The notes below the pieces were generated by a model. That model made no database searches and was not told where the DNA came from. It worked only from the letters and a program-made list of their open reading frames with translations. Positions 62,448-64,000 of a stretch of DNA of 64,000 nt are shown here, piece after piece (position 1 is the stretch's first letter; each line of letters starts with the position of its first letter). Source of the stretch: Protula sp. h YS-2021. Lineage: Eukaryota > Annelida > Polychaeta > Sabellida > Serpulidae. The DNA is taken from positions 52,795,869-52,859,868 of the forward strand of contig OX457025.1 in NCBI GenBank assembly GCA_949752745.1, written 5' to 3'. Both the position numbers and the translations under genes were made by a program.

Positions 62448-62847
62448 TCACGCATTGTGGACGTCTCGCAGGTGTCTTTTTAGGTCAAAAGCCCTAGAAT
62501 AAGTTTTTCCACACATGTCACAGATAACAGCATGCACTTGCATATGCTCTTGCAACTCTGCGCTTGTCATAGATTCCCGTGTCCTGCATCTGGAGCATTT
62601 ATAAGCAAAGTCCTGTTTGGTTTTTTTAATTGTCTGTTCTTGGAGGACGTCGTCAAGGTTTAGCTCTTGTTCGATGTGCAACTGCTCGGCTGCGTGTACA
62701 TCACCAGATATCGCTGTGACAGCCGAGGTTGTGCTTGCACTTCCTCTAGCAACACTGCACGTGGATGAAATGTCTGCAGATGTACCAGTGGAACAAATCG
62801 TCACCCTGGCTTTCAAAGACTCCGTTGTTTGTCTCTCCTGGATTAAC
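62448..62847 (-). CDS. Terminal exon of a host C2H2 zinc-finger gene
   Basis: On the - strand an acceptor (aaaattgcag) at 62,848 opens a frame reading LIQERQTTESLKARVTIC, a low-complexity Ser/Thr/Ala region, an acidic stretch (IEQELNLDDVLQEQ), then two fingers: CSRCRTRESMTSAELQEHMQ with VH, and CDMCGKTYSRAFDLKRHLRD with VH. It stops at 62,448. It follows the coiled-coil exon at 63,765-63,946 with matching phase. Probably a nuclear DNA-binding protein; the family is not recognised. Confidence 0.65.
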
Positions 62848-62988
62848 CTGCAATTTTATCTTACATGTAAATATTTCTCTCAACAGTCTAATAATCATTG
62901 TACTACCGCAAATCTTAAATCGCACTTTAAGAACTTAACACAAAAATGGTTGCACTTTCTGCCACTTTACTAAGTATATATATGTATA

Positions 62989-63670
62989 CAGATGAAATCA
63001 CTTAATCGCATACTGGTTAAACGCATAAATCGGTTAACTGCATATTATTCGCAAATCTCAAACCATTTCCAATGCTCTCTGTTGGAAATTTAACCGGATA
63101 ATTGAATACCGCTTAATCGCATAAACTGGATAAAATGGGAAGCACACCGGTTAATTGCATAATTCTGGGTGACTCCCCAAGCATACCACACTTAAAGCAA
63201 ACTAAGGCAGTGAGCTGCTCCTCGTTTATTTATCTAATCCATTGTCTTCTGTTTGCTTGACCCATTGTGTACATGTACCAACCCACTTGCGGTTGTTAAC
63301 AGTGAATCTCGAACTCTAAATCACCACACTCTCTCAGTTCTCACTAGATAATGACCGTTAATATCTGCACTGCCTTAGCTGACGCTAGATAATGGCCTGC
63401 AACTCTAATCCCAGCGCTGCCTGAGCTCTCACTAAATAATGGCCTGAAACCCTTAATCACCACGTTGCCTCACATAACCCTGAGTGCAAAGTCATCATTT
63501 AAATACGCGGCCAAGAAGAAAAAATGAAATGCGGGGAGGAGGGGTGGGGGTGCACGTCTAATAACAACCGCTGAAAAATATAGACAAGAGTACTCCGAAT
63601 AAACGCATATATCGGATAAACGCATAACAGGGCTTGGCAAATTGGCTATGCGATAGACCGGTTTCGTCTG
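62989..63670. mobile_element. 682-bp pogo-type MITE in the host intron
   Basis: Ends CAGATGAAATCACTTAATCG and (reversed) CAGACGAAACCGGTCTATCG are flanked by TA. Subterminal 'ttaatcgcataaactgg' phrases repeat. No protein is seen. It lies in the intron between the two host exons. Confidence 0.8.
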
Positions 63671-63764
63671 TATATATAATTTTTCGGTCTCTCTAAACCT
63701 TACATATCAATACGTGAGGTCTCTTTAAGCATTACGCTATATATATATTTTTTTTCAATGTTAC

Positions 63765-63946
63765 CTTAGGGAGGCAACTTGCCCTGTCATTTCCCTCATT
63801 TCACGTTGAAATTGCTCTCTCTCATTCTCCACCCTCTCAAGTCTACATGCTTGAAGAGAGAGCTCTCGTTTAAGGTTTTCATTCGCAGCTCGGAGAGACA
63901 AAAGTTCCTGAGTCATTTCCTCCTTTTCCTTTTTGAGTTCGGCAAT
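63765..63946 (-). CDS. Internal coiled-coil exon of the same host gene
   Basis: On the - strand the acceptor tatttatag precedes 182 bases open in one frame, reading IAELKKEKEEMTQELLSLRA and onward with NENLKREL and REQFQREMREMTGQ, ending CCTAAG before GTAACA. Hydrophobic residues at heptad spacing suggest a coiled coil. The exon starts in phase 0 and leaves two bases; the next exon supplies one base to complete the codon. The gene's 5' part lies beyond the window. There is no start codon here, so it is easily overlooked. Confidence 0.62.
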
Positions 63947-64000
63947 CTATAAATATGCAAATATATTTATAAACACTTTCCTTTCATTCCAAATGAAAGC

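Overview
The window is animal genomic DNA made almost wholly of mobile elements. Several signs point to a metazoan: a large virus-like transposon (Polinton/Maverick, also called adintovirus-like), pogo/Tigger and Harbinger DNA transposons, two kinds of non-LTR retrotransposon, SINE-like repeats, and a few plausible spliced host exons. The repeat style (satellite bodies ending in GACAGACGGACGG-like tails) suggests a marine invertebrate, perhaps a mollusc. That last step is inference.

Layout. Positions 1-9,890 hold decayed repeats: a truncated copy of the palindromic element described below (3.56-5.96 kb), and a pogo/Tigger transposon (6,518-8,735) with another repeat nested inside it. Positions 9,897-38,143 are one 28.2 kb Polinton. 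It has AG...CT ends, a perfect 6-bp target duplication (ATTTTC), and very unequal terminal inverted repeats: about 0.67 kb on the left and 9.9 kb on the right. On the + strand it carries a left early region, a zinc-finger/PolB gene split by a LINE, and four small genes related to PC4. On the - strand it carries the late/morphogenesis block: integrase, packaging ATPase, small virion proteins, penton, core protein, major capsid protein and protease. PolB, MCP, core, ATPase, integrase and protease all carry frameshifts, stops or lost key residues, so this copy is dead. The right repeat is swollen by tandem repeats and by a 6.56 kb near-perfect palindrome (29,926-36,482). The palindrome carries an intact acidic C2H2 zinc-finger gene and dense arrays matching forkhead, CRE and Maf sites.

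Positions 38,150-64,000 contain a hairpin, three copies of a 345-bp MITE, a Harbinger remnant, SINE-like units, a foldback element, a second copy of the repeat nested at 7-8 kb, and three more pogo-type elements. They also contain a restriction-like-endonuclease LINE between 259-bp direct repeats, and at the right edge two - strand exons with matching phase that look like a host coiled-coil/C2H2 gene.

How the parts relate. The Polinton genes form the usual self-synthesising set: protein-primed PolB and integrase for replication and insertion, with ATPase, protease, capsid and penton for particle formation. Two features stand out. Three pairs of neighbouring late genes share an exact 4-nt ATGA stop/start overlap. 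A family of small proteins with a PC4-like C-terminal W motif lies on both sides of the capsid block.
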